Source of the DNA: Stieleria magnilauensis
GTDB taxonomy: Bacteria > Planctomycetota > Planctomycetia > Pirellulales > Pirellulaceae
Assembly (NCBI GenBank): GCA_007753675.1
Contig: CP036432.1
Span: 2,082,394-2,146,393, forward strand
Length of the DNA stretch: 64,000 nucleotides
Reading direction: 5' to 3'
In this document: positions 10,485-18,635 of the stretch, one piece after another
Layout: each line of letters opens with the position of its first letter
How positions within the stretch are numbered: position 1 is the first letter of the stretch
Position numbers and translations under genes: made by a program
The notes under the pieces: generated by a model
Database searches by the model: none
Told to the model about the DNA's origin: nothing
Seen by the model: the letters and a program-made list of their open reading frames with translations, nothing else

Positions 10485-11228
10485 ATGACACATCGTCGTC
10501 GCCTGCGCTCTTTCACCTGTGGCGCCCTCGCCGCAGTCCTCTGTGTGCTGGCATGCGGGTGTCATGACGGGCCGCTTTACGGTCTCAAACGGATCAACCC
10601 ATACTTCGCGATGCGAGAATGGAAACGCGACCGAGAACTCGGTGTGACCGACCACCAGCGACGGCAAGAGCTGCAGAACCTGGCCAGTCAGATCGGCGGC
10701 ATGAGCGCGAAAGAACAAGCGAAATGGGCAACCCACCTGGATCGCATCATCGAAAACGATCCCAGCCCTGAAATGCGACGACTGTCGATTCTCGCAGCCA
10801 GCAAACTGAGGACGCCCGACGCGATCGACTTGATCGAACGCGGACTCGACGACGAAAGCTTGAAGGTGCAAATGGAAGCCTGTCGCTCGCTGGGAAAACG
10901 CCGTGAACCCGAAGCCGCCCAGTTGCTCGCGTCCACACTCGGCACGACGCCCGAAGCTGATGTCAAGAATTCGGCAATCGCCGCACTCGGCAAACATAAG
11001 GGCAACGTCCCCGTCGAATCACTGCGATTAGCCTTGGAAGACCGCGACCCGGCAACCATTCATCTGGCGATGCAAAGCTTGAAAGGCGTCATCGGCAAAG
11101 ACTACGGCAACGACCCGCAACAATGGATCGCCGCAATCGATGCGCAATCCGCGCCCGACGCCAGCGGCACAGAATCGGACGACGTCCGCGTGGCCGACGG
11201 CCAAGGCGACGAGAAAACGATCCGGTAA
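10485..11228 (+). CDS. HEAT-repeat lipoprotein
   Basis: From ATG at 10485 (an in-frame ATG lies at 10455) the protein has 247 residues. A basic N-terminus (THRRRLRS), a hydrophobic stretch and VLACGC form a lipoprotein signal, so the mature protein is probably membrane-anchored. The body, roughly residues 70-210, is alpha-helical with repeated motifs such as MRRLSILAASKL, KVQMEACRSLGKR and DVKNSAIAALGKHK spaced by about 30 residues, typical of HEAT/PBS-lyase-type repeats, which bind other proteins. The C-terminal tail is acidic and probably disordered. The partner is unknown; the neighbouring exported protein is a candidate only by position. Confidence 0.8.
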   Translation: MTHRRRLRSFTCGALAAVLCVLACGCHDGPLYGLKRINPYFAMREWKRDRELGVTDHQRRQELQNLASQIGGMSAKEQAKWATHLDRIIENDPSPEMRRLSILAASKLRTPDAIDLIERGLDDESLKVQMEACRSLGKRREPEAAQLLASTLGTTPEADVKNSAIAALGKHKGNVPVESLRLALEDRDPATIHLAMQSLKGVIGKDYGNDPQQWIAAIDAQSAPDASGTESDDVRVADGQGDEKTIR

Positions 11229-11736
11229 AGCCTGCACCCTGGTGAGAAACAGCGGAACGCGGCATCGCTATCGGCCGATGCTTGCCAGCGCCCGACATCC
11301 GAGCGCTTTCTAACAACTTTATCTTCGGGCGGCTCGCTTGATCGGAACCGAAGCCAGACCGGATATGAGATCAGACCGGAAGCGGGGCCAGGCACCAAAA
11401 GCCAAATGGCCCGAAGGGTGCTTCGCATTTTTTGGTTCCCGCCCCCTTTCCGCAGACGATCCTAAAAACTCGCTGTGACAAAGCACGAGATCGAGTTTCA
11501 ATACCATTCGATCAGCCTCGTTGATGACGAGCAAACGGCGTGGCTTTAAGCTGAAACCGAATGGCTCGTGGCCGTTCGATTGATTCGATCCTCCGAATCT
11601 GACCCGACCACATTAGTCGGGCGCCTTCGTGACGGGCCCCACGCGGTCCCTTGCCAACGCGCGCGGGCTTCAATCGAAAGGCTGCTGGTACCGCCCCGCG
11701 ATTACCAGCCGCCCAATTCCCGACAGACACGAACCG
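11229..11736. other. Intergenic region without a recognised gene
   Basis: About 500 bp between the HEAT-repeat gene and the convergent response-regulator gene. Short open frames occur on both strands but none has a recognisable product or a convincing start. A weak imperfect inverted repeat built on CCAAA/TTTGG lies near 11390-11435; I do not call it a terminator. Confidence 0.5.
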
Positions 11737-13080
11737 CTACGCCGCTTTCTCTTCGGCGGCATTGAGTTTGTTGTACAGCGTTTTGACGCTGACCCCCAAT
11801 TCCTCGGCGGCGGCCTTTTTGTCACCGTCGTTTCGCTCGATCGCGCGTTCAATCGCAATCATTTCCATTTCGCGAATGGTCATCGGACCGGCATCACGAA
11901 TTTCGCTTCGCAACTGGCGGCGACTGAAGTGCCGCGGCAAGTGCTCTGCATCGATCGGCAGGGCATCGCACAGGATCGCGGCGTGTTCGACCACATTTGC
12001 CAGTTCACGGACATTGCCGGGCCACTTGTGGGCCAGCAACTCTGCGGTGGCCTGCGGTGTGAACAAGGCGTCATCGTCGCCATCGTTGCGGTGACGGCGC
12101 AGCAAGTGAACCGCCAGCGGCATCAGGTCGTCGATCCGCTCTCGCAGCGGCGGCACATGGATTTCGAAGGTGTTGATGCGGAACATCAGGTCTTCGCGGA
12201 ACTGCTCCTCGCCGACCATCTTTTCCAGGTCGCGGTGGGTGGCGCAGATGACGCGCACGTCGACGCGTTTGGATTGGTTGCTGCCCAATCGCCGGATGTC
12301 ACCGGTTTCTAACACGCGCAACAGTTTCGCCTGCATCGTCATCGGCAACTCGCCGATCTCGTCCAGGAAGATCGTGCCTCCGTCGGCCACTTCAAACAAT
12401 CCGACCCGCGCATTGTCGGCGCCCGTGAAGGCGCCTTTGACGTGCCCGAACAGTTCGCTCTCGATCAGGTTTTCCGGCAGGGCACCACAGTTGATGGAAA
12501 CCATCGGCTCGCCGGCCCGCAGGCTGGCCTGGTGGACCGCACGAGCGACCAGTTCTTTGCCGCATCCGGTTTCGCCCAGGATCAATACCGTGCTGTCGGT
12601 CGGGCCCACTTTTTCGATCACCTTGCGGACCTGCAGCATCGACTTGCCGTCGCCCACCAATTCGGAATCTCCCTCCGCTTGGCGGACGCGGTGCTCCAGC
12701 GCGGCCAGACGTCGCGATTGCGACAGGCGATGATAGACTTCGCTGAGCAAGGATTTGATTTGCTTGAAACTGCACGGCTTGCTGATGAAGGCGAAGACGT
12801 GGTTTTCGATCGCAGTCAACGCGGACTTCAGGTCAGGTTTGCCGGTGATCACGACCGCTTCGATCTCCGGGCGAATCTTGCGTGCCCGAGCGATCACTTC
12901 GGCACCCTTGATGCCCGGCATGTCCAAATCGACGATCATGCAATCGAACGGCTCCCGCTCGAGTGCCGCGATCGCTGTTTCTCCATCAGGGCAGACGACC
13001 ACGCTGTGGCCGAGTTTTTCAAGCTGAGTCTTCATCAGCGTCTGCAGCGACGTTTCATCGTCGGCGTACAGGACGTGCAT
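11737..13080 (-). CDS. NtrC-family sigma-54-dependent response regulator
   Basis: Domain order is receiver - AAA+ - Fis-type helix-turn-helix (447 residues from ATG at 13080; in-frame ATGs at 13113 and 13143 would overlap the upstream kinase gene). The receiver starts HVLYADDE and has the phospho-acceptor in [10 protein letters not shown] at about residue 51. The AAA+ domain has Walker A GETGCGKE (169-176), the sigma-54 contact loop GAFTGA (216-221), Walker [10 protein letters not shown] (about 238-246) and the arginine-finger region FREDLMFRI. The C-terminal [17 protein letters not shown] is the DNA-binding helix-turn-helix. It should activate RpoN-dependent promoters when phosphorylated by the histidine kinase encoded directly upstream. 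Target genes are not evident in this window. Confidence 0.93.
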   Translation of the reverse strand: MHVLYADDETSLQTLMKTQLEKLGHSVVVCPDGETAIAALEREPFDCMIVDLDMPGIKGAEVIARARKIRPEIEAVVITGKPDLKSALTAIENHVFAFISKPCSFKQIKSLLSEVYHRLSQSRRLAALEHRVRQAEGDSELVGDGKSMLQVRKVIEKVGPTDSTVLILGETGCGKELVARAVHQASLRAGEPMVSINCGALPENLIESELFGHVKGAFTGADNARVGLFEVADGGTIFLDEIGELPMTMQAKLLRVLETGDIRRLGSNQSKRVDVRVICATHRDLEKMVGEEQFREDLMFRINTFEIHVPPLRERIDDLMPLAVHLLRRHRNDGDDDALFTPQATAELLAHKWPGNVRELANVVEHAAILCDALPIDAEHLPRHFSRRQLRSEIRDAGPMTIREMEMIAIERAIERNDGDKKAAAEELGVSVKTLYNKLNAAEEKAA

Positions 13081-13090
13081 GGATTCACAT

Positions 13091-14842
13091 TCAGGCGACT
13101 TTTTGGACATCATTCCACTTGGTCGAAGAGGGCAGTTCATCATGATCGTTCAGCTCCCGCGACGCGTAGAACGTCGAATCGGAAGGAGACTCTTTCTTGG
13201 CGGGCTCCGTCGGCAGCCGCAAGATCATTTTCGATCCCCGGCCTTCTCCCTCGCTTTGCGGCGTCAGGGACCCGTGATGCAACGACACGATTCGATAGCT
13301 AATGCTCAGGCCCAATCCGGTGCCGCTGTCATCGCGGCGGCGGGTAAAGAACGGCTCGAAGAGATGGTCCATCACTTCCTGGTCCATGCCGCAACCGTCG
13401 TCCTTGACTTCGACAACGGCCTCCTTCGTGCCGCTGAACGGGTCGATCTCGTGCCGCACGTACACGTCGACGTTGCCGTCGGTGTCCACCGACTCCAGGG
13501 CATTGGAAACCAGGTTCAAAACGACTTGCTGGATCTCCTGGGAATTACAGTACGCGGCGACACCCTCGTCGGCGTGCGTGCGAATCGTCTTGCAGCGGTA
13601 CTCGCCGACCTTTCCGACCATCGACACGACTCCCGCGACCAGTTGGCCGAGGTCTTCTTGATTGCGGCTGGAATTACTCAATCGGCTGAAGTTGAGCAGC
13701 CGCTGGGTGATGCCCTTGCACCGAAACGCTTCGGATTGGATCAGCCCCAGGTTGGTCTGCAGCTCTTGCAGAAATTCCTGGTTGAACCGTTCTTTCTCCT
13801 CCGCCGGCAGATCTTCGAGCGTGCCCTCGAGCGCCTCGGCGCCCCAGGCAATCGCACCCAGCGGATTGTTGATCTCATGCGCAACGCCGGCGGCCAGGAA
13901 TCCGACGCTGGCGAGTTGTTCGTTCTGGATCACTTCTCGTGTTCGCTCACGGACCTCCTGCTCGGCACGCCGTTTGGCCAGCGTTTCATTCGCCACCGCG
14001 CGGTTGAATCGGTCGGTAATGTCGTTGACGGTGTCGGCCATCAATCCGATTTCATCGTTGGTGCCCAACAGGATCTTGTGTTGGTGATGACCGCTGGCGA
14101 TCAATTGCGAGCCGCGGAACAGGGTTCGAAACGGCACGACGATCAGCGTCCAGAATTGCCACGCCATGAAGATGATCAGAAACGCGGACAATCCCGTGTA
14201 AACGCGGAACCCATTGCGGTTTGCCCTCTGTTCGGTGTGAACGCTGTCGCGAAACTTTTTCATTTTCCCCTGGATCTCGCCGAAGTACTCGTTCGTCAAG
14301 GTCGCCAGATCGTCGATCGACTTTTCCAGGTGCTGAGCGTCGTATCGTGAAAGCGTTCCGTCGAGAAGATTGCGTTGGGACCAGGTTGTGGTGACGTCTT
14401 GCAGTAGCGCATTAATGCCGCGCAGGCTGACGTCTTGTTGGCCCCTGTCGAGCAACAATCGTGTCTCACCACGCTCGCTCGGACGCGCCAGAACCGTCAA
14501 CAGGTAAGGTGCGAGATGGCGACGAAAATGCATCAGGCGATCATCGATACTGACCTCGTCCATGCCAAGCAAAGACCCTTCGATGCCCTCGAATCCGATC
14601 ATTTGATTCGACTCGATGCGTGCCTTCAGGTCGATGAATTGCTCATACGACTGCCTCAGCAATTCCGCCTGTTGATTGAGCTCATGGGCGTGCTCGATCT
14701 CGTCGGCCAGCAGGCTGATCTCGGTCGCCAGGTAGCGGTCGCGGGCAAGTTGCGACCAGCTGTTGAAAACCAGCAGCCCGATCACGAACGCCAGGCCACA
14801 CAGGCCGAAGATCATCTTGGTTCGGATTTTCCATTTTCGCAT
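13091..14842 (-). CDS. Membrane sensor histidine kinase
   Basis: A 583-residue protein from ATG at 14842, preceded by GGGAAGG; a GTG at 14866 is an alternative. Two membrane helices (about residues 10-28 and 185-210) flank a periplasmic alpha-helical sensor region of roughly 150 residues. A HAMP-like linker, a coiled coil and a catalytic core follow: phospho-acceptor VAHEINNPL with His322, N-box LNLVSNALES, G1 DDGCGMD and G2 GTGLGLSI. It ends next to the response-regulator gene (the stop at 13091-13093 lies 10 bp from the regulator start I prefer), so the pair forms one two-component system. The signal is unknown. Confidence 0.92.
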   Translation of the reverse strand: MRKWKIRTKMIFGLCGLAFVIGLLVFNSWSQLARDRYLATEISLLADEIEHAHELNQQAELLRQSYEQFIDLKARIESNQMIGFEGIEGSLLGMDEVSIDDRLMHFRRHLAPYLLTVLARPSERGETRLLLDRGQQDVSLRGINALLQDVTTTWSQRNLLDGTLSRYDAQHLEKSIDDLATLTNEYFGEIQGKMKKFRDSVHTEQRANRNGFRVYTGLSAFLIIFMAWQFWTLIVVPFRTLFRGSQLIASGHHQHKILLGTNDEIGLMADTVNDITDRFNRAVANETLAKRRAEQEVRERTREVIQNEQLASVGFLAAGVAHEINNPLGAIAWGAEALEGTLEDLPAEEKERFNQEFLQELQTNLGLIQSEAFRCKGITQRLLNFSRLSNSSRNQEDLGQLVAGVVSMVGKVGEYRCKTIRTHADEGVAAYCNSQEIQQVVLNLVSNALESVDTDGNVDVYVRHEIDPFSGTKEAVVEVKDDGCGMDQEVMDHLFEPFFTRRRDDSGTGLGLSISYRIVSLHHGSLTPQSEGEGRGSKMILRLPTEPAKKESPSDSTFYASRELNDHDELPSSTKWNDVQKVA

Positions 14843-15194
14843 CGCTGCAGGTGCCTTCCCTTGCACGAATCAGAGCCAACTGTCCACCGTGAAACTCGGC
14901 TGGTGTCGACGATACGGACCGCGTCGGTCAGCGGCAAGGTCAACCCGATCCGAATCGGCACAGATGGTAAAATGCGTCCGATCGGCTGCGAAATTTCGTG
15001 CTTTCCATCGCCCCGCGAACCTTTTAGCAGGGGCGTGCGTCATAGAGCACAGTCAGATTGTTCTTGCTTTTTACTTGCCGAGTAAGGATACTTCTGTTGT
15101 CGGGTCGCACTGACGCGGTGCGACGGACTACTTCCGAACGCTTCCGGCACCACTCTTGTTGGCGCAAGGGTCGGACGCGTCAAACCAAAGTTTT

Positions 15195-15209
15195 AAAAGG
15201 AGGTGATCA
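15195..15209 (+). promoter_or_regulatory. Extended Shine-Dalgarno sequence
   Basis: AAAAGGAGGTGATCA contains a run (AAGGAGGTGATC) complementary to the conserved 3' end of 16S rRNA over about 12 bases, far longer than usual. It sits 7 bp upstream of GTG at 15211. A GTG inside it (15203) also opens a frame, but that frame runs through the terminator. Confidence 0.6.
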
Positions 15210-15210
15210 A

Positions 15211-15252
15211 GTGGATTATTGCTGTACTAGCCAACGGGGAAGCAACCCGTAG
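15211..15252 (+). CDS. Possible 13-residue leader peptide
   Basis: A GTG start ideally spaced from the extended Shine-Dalgarno sequence gives MDYCCTSQRGSNP and a TAG stop. The peptide has two adjacent Cys residues. The closing helix of the downstream RNA structure begins inside the frame (15236), so ribosome movement would compete with RNA folding, as in attenuators. No biosynthetic gene follows in the same direction before the terminator, which argues against a classic attenuator. Confidence 0.3.
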   Translation: MDYCCTSQRGSNP

Positions 15253-15325
15253 ACCAAGTCGGCGGGCTGACGCTCATGGGTCAGCTTCCCCACTCGAGAT
15301 CATCTTTTTGATCACGAGATACATA

Positions 15326-15370
15326 CCCGTTCGTCGAGATTTTACCTTGGTCTCGGCGAGCGGGTTTTTT
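15326..15370 (+). terminator. Intrinsic terminator
   Basis: CCCGTTCGTCGAGA (15326-15339) pairs with TCTCGGCGAGCGGG over 14 positions with two G-U pairs, followed by six T. There is no T-run on the other strand, so it acts rightward and ends the candidate RNA unit. Confidence 0.8.
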
Positions 15371-15415
15371 CATGCCTCCGCCGCCTCAACCGGCAGAGTG
15401 CATCACCAACCGGCG

Positions 15416-15613
15416 TCACTCTGGCGCCGCCACCGGCACCGGCTCGGGTGGTGACGCTGTCGCCCCGAGCGTCAGTGCAAGAATCCCGAAGAAGGTGAGG
15501 GCGAATCCGAGCAACAGCAGCCAGAAAAACGTCCACCCGACGACCACCAAGCAACCGGTCGTCGACTTGATGTGGGGGTCCGTCGTCGGCGTGTAAGGAT
15601 TCGATTCATTCAT
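15416..15613 (-). CDS. Small membrane protein (65 aa)
   Basis: The protein begins MNESNPYTPTTDP, has one long or two short hydrophobic segments (about residues 20-50, including VVVGWTFFWLLLLGFAL) and ends in a Pro/Ala-rich tail. The NPY-x-P start followed by membrane helices is a common layout in small planctomycete inner-membrane proteins. Function is unknown. It is transcribed toward the candidate RNA unit but separated from it by the rightward terminator. Confidence 0.6.
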   Translation of the reverse strand: MNESNPYTPTTDPHIKSTTGCLVVVGWTFFWLLLLGFALTFFGILALTLGATASPPEPVPVAAPE

Positions 15614-15816
15614 GCCTGAATTGTACCCGCCCCCCGAGGCCAGCGCGGCGGTGCCGTTCGGCCTCAGCCGGTGTCAATCTCCCCGCGGCAGTGCGTGACA
15701 TTGCCGCCAGGGTGCCGGATCGATAAACTTCCGGTTCTTGCAACAGGGACCGCATTTCGGCAAAGCCTGCCACGAAACGCACGCCTTGCCAGAACAAACC
15801 GCCCCAAACACCACCC

Positions 15817-15890
15817 GCGCCCATAGCTCAGCTGGATAGAGCATCGGACTTCTAATCCGACGGTCGGAGGTTCGAATCCTCCTGGGCGTG
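15817..15890 (+). tRNA. tRNA-Arg (anticodon TCT)
   Basis: The cloverleaf folds completely: acceptor GCGCCCA with TGGGCGT, D arm GCTC...GAGC, anticodon stem TCGGA/TCCGA with loop CTTCTAA (anticodon TCT at 15851-15853), and T arm GGAGG-TTCGAAT-CCTCC. The discriminator is G and CCA is not encoded. It should read AGA codons. Confidence 0.97.
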
Positions 15891-15906
15891 CTGTTGAGGG
15901 GATTGG

Positions 15907-16000
15907 GGTCAAAAGATGGATTGGTCAAAAAATGGAGAAAGAGAGCGCGGGCGGGGTGTCGTCGTACGGACTCATTTTTTGACCACCCCATTTTTTGACC
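15907..16000. repeat. Nested inverted repeat, GGTCAAAAAATG family (R2), copy 1
   Basis: Each arm holds two copies of GGTCAAAARATGG about 16 bp apart; the right arm (15971-16000) is the inverse complement of the left (15907-15937). It lies 17 bp after the tRNA gene and could also help end its transcript, though this is inference. A second copy is at 19401-19503. Confidence 0.8.
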
Positions 16001-16224
16001 AGCTGCCCGGCTCCTGATTCCGAACTCGTCGGGACCGAGGGGCGAGATCTCGTGGCGCCCCATCCCTTGCGATTCAAAGACACCGAACAAATTGGCGCGC
16101 TAATCACCAGCTTTGCGTCTGCACGCAATGCAGCCGATGGCACAAGTATTGAGCATCTGTGGCCTGGGATTCGCTTTTGACGTCACGGTTCGATACGTGC
16201 CCTGGCGTACTTGCTGGAAGGACC

Positions 16225-16290
16225 TCACGCAAAGCCGCCAAGCCGCCAAGATTTGAACCCGCTCCTTTGCGGCTTGGCGTCTTTGCGTGA
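16225..16290. repeat. Long hairpin repeat
   Basis: TCACGCAAAGCCGCCAAGCC on the left pairs with GGCTTGGCGTCTTTGCGTGA on the right with few mismatches, leaving a short loop. It lies in a gene-free stretch, and no second copy was seen in the window. Confidence 0.75.
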
Positions 16291-16300
16291 TCCTTGAGTC

Positions 16301-16700
16301 TCTTCGTGCGCGGTCGACTCGGCCCGGGAAAACAAACCGACGCCTGTTAATCTCAATGCTGAGAATCGACGCCTGAATGCAGGCTGCAAATTGGGACGCT
16401 GAATTCCCCCCGCCGATTCCGTTCGGCTACCTTGTTCACGTGCGTCGATCGCTCAAACTGTCATCGTGCCCGAACGCGCGAACCGTGCGGTGCACCGTTG
16501 TTGAACTCAATCGAATTGCTTTCCACTTCGACGCTTGACGTGCGGTGTCGATGGGTTGGGCAAATGCGTGACTCCAGCCCGCAAGGCTGGCGCCAGCTTC
16601 TTGGATCCTTTGGCCGCAGGTCGTCAGCGTTTTGGTGCGGGCGCCGTCTTGATCTCTCGTGGCCCATTGAGTGAACCGCAGGCGCATGGCTCCCCCGTCA
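16301..16700. other. Intergenic stretch without a recognised gene
   Basis: Short frames exist on both strands but none has a start signal or recognisable product. The stretch belongs to the 1.3 kb gap between tRNA-Arg and the glyoxalase-like gene. Confidence 0.5.
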
Positions 16701-16703
16701 CTT

Positions 16704-16767
16704 GCGTCGTGTGGTCGAAGGGTGTTTTTCTTTTCTTGAAAGACCAATCCGACCGAACACACGACGC
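16704..16767. repeat. Palindrome of the GCGTCGTGTGGTCG family (R3), copy 1
   Basis: The left arm GCGTCGTGTGGTCG (16704-16717) pairs with CGACCGAACACACGACGC ending at 16767. The same palindrome with base changes, plus matching flanks, is found at 51170-51232 in inverse orientation. A third half-copy, CGCGTCGTGTGGTCG, begins near 16919. Confidence 0.7.
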
Positions 16768-16841
16768 GCCGTTCCTTGGGAGTCGAGCGCCCGCGGATAT
16801 TGAACCTGCACCAATGAGATCAAGACGCGGTTCACAGTTTC

Positions 16842-16897
16842 CCGGAGGTGACGCTGCGCTCACCTCGGGCTAATGGCTGTGATCCCCTCGGGATCAA
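16842..16897. repeat. REP-like double hairpin (R5), copy 1
   Basis: Hairpin one is GGAGGTGA - loop CGCTGCGC - TCACCTC. After TAATGGCTGT comes hairpin two, GATCCC - CTC - GGGATC. The same pair, in the other orientation, occurs at 51255-51299 (split by an IS) and 53374-53425; hairpin one alone is at 39547-39574. Confidence 0.75.
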
Positions 16898-17213
16898 GGA
16901 AAGTGTCCTCCTCCACGCGCGTCGTGTGGTCGGGGTGGATTTCCATTTCGCGTTCAACGACGAACCACCGCGGAGCGGTGCCACAACACAGGCCGGGGTC
17001 GCGGAGCGCACCCTGGGTCGTGATTCCGCCCGGAGATGAAAACGCTGGCAACCTCAGCCAGCATCCGTTCTAATCGAGTCCCATCACTTCACCTGAGGGG
17101 CGACAAAGTTCTAGCGCCCGATGGATCCCCGTTCCTCTGCATGCGCGAATCGATCGCAATTCGTTATCATTCCGACCAGCATGTGCGCATGCTGACAACT
17201 GAGGCTCATTATC

Positions 17214-17624
17214 ATGAGTAAATCATTTCATGAGTCACCGCACGCGTTCGAGGTCCGATCTTCAATCCCGGTCCTGCGGATGTTCGATGAAGCCAAGGCG
17301 AACGCATTCTATCTGGCGTATTTGGGATTTGAGATCGACTGGGAGTCTCGTTTTTCGCCGACGGCGCCACTGTATTTGCAGATCCACCTCGGAGATGCCA
17401 TCCTTCATCTCAATGGGCATGCGAAAGAGGACGCGCCGATTTATGAGGTCAATATTCCAGTCCTCGGATTGCAAAACTATTGTGACTATCTGAATGCGAA
17501 AAAATCCGAATATCCAGAGGCAGTCGCCGTGGATCCACGATACCAGGGACGGAATACAGACCTAAATATCTGGGATCCGTTCGGCAACTATCTGGTTTTC
17601 TGTTCGCAGACGACAGAAAGTTAG
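17214..17624 (+). CDS. Glyoxalase/bleomycin-resistance superfamily protein
   Basis: A 136-residue protein of single vicinal-oxygen-chelate size. It starts with the beta-strand RSSIPVLRMFDEAKANAFY, then YLGFEIDWE, the central strand IHLGDAILHLNGH and the closing strand DLNIWDPFGNYLVFCS. DPFGN-x-LVF is the usual end of glyoxalase-fold bleomycin-resistance-like proteins. Such proteins bind small toxic molecules or catalyse metal-dependent reactions; the substrate cannot be told from sequence. The Cys- and His-poor site leaves a true metalloenzyme uncertain. Its lower-GC, AT-ending codons differ somewhat from the neighbours, a possible sign of transfer. Confidence 0.8.
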   Translation: MSKSFHESPHAFEVRSSIPVLRMFDEAKANAFYLAYLGFEIDWESRFSPTAPLYLQIHLGDAILHLNGHAKEDAPIYEVNIPVLGLQNYCDYLNAKKSEYPEAVAVDPRYQGRNTDLNIWDPFGNYLVFCSQTTES

Positions 17625-17670
17625 TGACCGATAACAACCAATAAGCATTTGACTTGCGACTGAGACTTAG

Positions 17671-18483
17671 ATGACGAATGATTTGATCCGCGTCGGGCTT
17701 CCTGACGAATCGTTGAGTGAACTGCGGGAGGCCAAGCGGGTGCTGGAGCACCACGGGATCGCCGACCGTCTGACCGAATTGGTCGGGGCGCCGATCACGG
17801 CGTCGTTGAAGATGTTGCCGGATGCGGCTGAAGGCATGATTCACAGCGCGATCGAAAAGTCGCTGCGGATTGCTCTCGACGCCGCGGTCAAGACGCTCGG
17901 TCAGGGAGCCGAGAAGGATCGAAAACCAAAACTGTTGACACACAAATTGCTCGCGGGGCTCAGCGGTGCCGCCGGCGGAGCACTCGGGGGCGCCACCATC
18001 GCCGCGGAATTGCCGGTCTCGACGGTGTTGATTTTGCGGAGCGTCGCGGACATCGCCCGCAGCGAAGGCGAAGACCTGGCGAAAATCGAAACTCGGCTCG
18101 CCTGCCTGGAAGTCTTCGCGCTCGATCCCGGCAAACCGTCCGACATCAAGGACGATACCGAGATCGGTTACTTCGCGGTCCGGGCGGCGATGGCAAAACA
18201 AATCAAGGACGCGTCGCAGTACATCGTCAAGAACGGCTTGGCCGATTCCGCCGCGCCGCCGCTGGTCAAGCTGATCGCGCAAATCGGCAAACGATTCGGG
18301 ATCGTCGTCAGCGAAAAAATCGCCGCGCAGGCCATTCCCGTGATCGGGGCCGTCGGCGGGGCACTGATCAACAGCTACTTCATCGATCACTACCAAGACC
18401 TCGCCCGGGCACATTTCACGATCCGACGCCTGGAACGCACGCACGGGGAACAGCCGGTCCGAGAGGCCTATCGGCGGCTGTGA
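17671..18483 (+). CDS. EcsC family protein
   Basis: A 270-residue protein with the EcsC-family layout: an N-terminal helical part (residues 1-90), a Gly/Ala-rich hydrophobic segment LLAGLSGAAGGALGG near 94-108 followed by ELPVSTVLILRSVADIARSEGEDL, and a second hydrophobic segment AAQAIPVIGAVGGALIN near 225-240. The family is named after a Bacillus protein encoded with an ABC transporter, but its biochemical role is unknown. The adjacent upstream glyoxalase-like gene is 46 bp away on the same strand, so they could share a transcript. Confidence 0.85.
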   Translation: MTNDLIRVGLPDESLSELREAKRVLEHHGIADRLTELVGAPITASLKMLPDAAEGMIHSAIEKSLRIALDAAVKTLGQGAEKDRKPKLLTHKLLAGLSGAAGGALGGATIAAELPVSTVLILRSVADIARSEGEDLAKIETRLACLEVFALDPGKPSDIKDDTEIGYFAVRAAMAKQIKDASQYIVKNGLADSAAPPLVKLIAQIGKRFGIVVSEKIAAQAIPVIGAVGGALINSYFIDHYQDLARAHFTIRRLERTHGEQPVREAYRRL

Positions 18484-18635
18484 GACGTCGCGACGCCCGC
18501 CGAATTGGACCATGTTCCCGATCCCCCATCCGGCGATTCAAGTCGCACGACACCCCGCCTGGCTCGCATGAGATAAACTTGTGCCGCGTCCCCGGACATG
18601 CCCTTCTTTCCCCCCTTCGAATTTGGAACTTGACC

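Larger units (their letters stand above)
15099..15370 (+). ncRNA. Candidate structured RNA / short transcription unit
   Basis: Between the two-component genes and a leftward small gene lies a self-contained unit. TTGCTT (15064-15069), a 17-bp gap and GATACT (15087-15092) form a possible promoter. Then come a very strong Shine-Dalgarno sequence, a 13-codon frame, a branched helix closed by GGGGAAGC (15236-15243) and GCTTCCCC (15284-15291), a second hairpin (15293-15318, CTCG/CGAG plus GATCA/TGATC) and a terminator. The 5' end is a guess from the promoter. I did not recognise tmRNA, SRP RNA, RNase P RNA or a known riboswitch. It could be a regulatory RNA or a leader-peptide mRNA. Confidence 0.4.

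Noticed and set aside
15664..15912. Leftward frame containing GGFEPPTVGLEVRCSIQLSYG-like text
   Set aside because: It is antisense to tRNA-Arg(TCT); this peptide is a well-known false annotation caused by tRNA genes.
16436..16762. 108-residue leftward frame in the repeat-rich gap
   Set aside because: It partly reads the R3 palindrome, with no motif or ribosome-binding site.
15817..17213. Integrative element attached at tRNA-Arg
   Set aside because: There is no integrase, no duplicated tRNA 3' end and no cargo; only short repeats follow the tRNA.
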